This document shows, piece after piece, positions 5,209-5,471 of a stretch of 5,471 nucleotides of DNA. Positions within the stretch are counted from its first letter, which is position 1. Each line of letters opens with the position of its first letter. The notes beneath the pieces are model-generated. The model saw only the letters and a list, made by a program, of their open reading frames with translations. It did not search any database and was not told where the DNA came from. This stretch comes from an uncultured Actinomycetes bacterium. Its GTDB lineage: Bacteria > Actinomycetota > Actinomycetes > S36-B12. The stretch spans positions 1 through 5,471 of the forward strand of contig CAIXFB010000211.1 of assembly GCA_903918595.1 (NCBI GenBank). Reading direction: 5' to 3'. Made by a program: the position numbers and the translations under genes.

Positions 5209-5471
5209 ATGGCACTTGAGACCAGCCCGGAAGCACCCGCCGCGGTGCGCACGATCTCTCGCCTGCTCTCCGATTACATCGGCAAGCTTGGAGCTGTCTG
5301 GATTGAGGGTCAGGTGGCGCAGTTCCGACCCCGCCCTGGCGCGAAAAGCCAGTTTCTGACCCTGCGCGACACCGACGCCGACGTTTCGGTCACCGTCATC
5401 GCCGACGCAGTGCTTGTGGGTTCGATGAATCCGCCGTTGGAGGAGGGTCAGCGAATCCTGGTCTGGGCTCG
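5209..5471 (+). CDS. xseA: Exodeoxyribonuclease VII large subunit XseA (5' part, cut by window edge)
   Basis: XseA is the catalytic subunit of exonuclease VII, which with several copies of the small subunit XseB degrades single-stranded DNA to oligonucleotides during repair. Only the first 87 residues are in the window. They cover most of the N-terminal OB-fold that binds single-stranded DNA: an AAVRTISRLLSDYIGKLG lead, then WIEGQVAQF (31-39), QFLTLRD (48-54), VSVTVIA (59-65) and EEGQRILVW (78-86). This order of strands is characteristic of XseA. The catalytic domain and the long coiled-coil arm lie beyond the right edge, as would xseB if it follows. The ATG at 5209 is the only start that fits both the family N-terminus and the upstream TACGCT hexamer. 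It is divergent from ispH. The assignment rests on the OB-fold pattern and gene context. Confidence 0.9.
   Translation, partial: MALETSPEAPAAVRTISRLLSDYIGKLGAVWIEGQVAQFRPRPGAKSQFLTLRDTDADVSVTVIADAVLVGSMNPPLEEGQRILVWA

Overview
The window looks like ordinary chromosomal core sequence from an actinobacterium (Actinomycetota). It is fairly GC-rich, with G/C-biased third codon positions. It holds a gene cluster that, as I remember it, has the same relative orientation in mycobacteria (Rv1110 ispH, Rv1111c, Rv1112 ychF) and in other actinobacteria. Genus and species cannot be assigned from this sequence. I see no insertion sequence, prophage, CRISPR array, tRNA or rRNA, and no convincing undescribed multi-gene system.

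Layout: (1) Bases 1-1757, minus strand: the translational GTPase typA/bipA, cut by the left edge so that only its extreme C-terminus is missing. (2) 1838-2077, minus: a 79-residue ribbon-helix-helix protein resembling an antitoxin, with no toxin gene beside it. (3) 2078-2251: a 174-bp intergenic stretch with no gene. (4) 2252-3325, minus: ychF, an Obg-like ATPase, complete. (5) 3402-4148, plus: a proline/glutamate-rich membrane protein, probably of the actinobacterial DUF6542 family, divergent from ychF. (6) 4186-5151, minus: ispH (lytB), the last enzyme of the MEP isoprenoid pathway, complete and tail-to-tail with the membrane protein. (7) 5209 to the right edge, plus: the first 87 codons of xseA (exonuclease VII large subunit), divergent from ispH.

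The genes do not form one pathway. TypA and YchF are ribosome-associated NTPases, IspH makes IPP and DMAPP, XseA degrades single-stranded DNA, and the DUF6542-like protein has no known role. The two intergenic regions with divergent starts (76 and 57 bp) each appear to carry two back-to-back promoters.

The most coherent signal is regulatory. All six gene starts lack a Shine-Dalgarno sequence, and each has a hexamer matching or nearly matching the TANNNT -10 element 6-8 bases before the start codon. This is the layout of leaderless transcripts, which are common in actinobacteria. The rule also favours moving the membrane protein start from 3393 to 3402. A second lead is a GTGGT-CT-ACCAC dyad lying on the presumed -10 of the orphan ribbon-helix-helix gene, a plausible autoregulatory operator.
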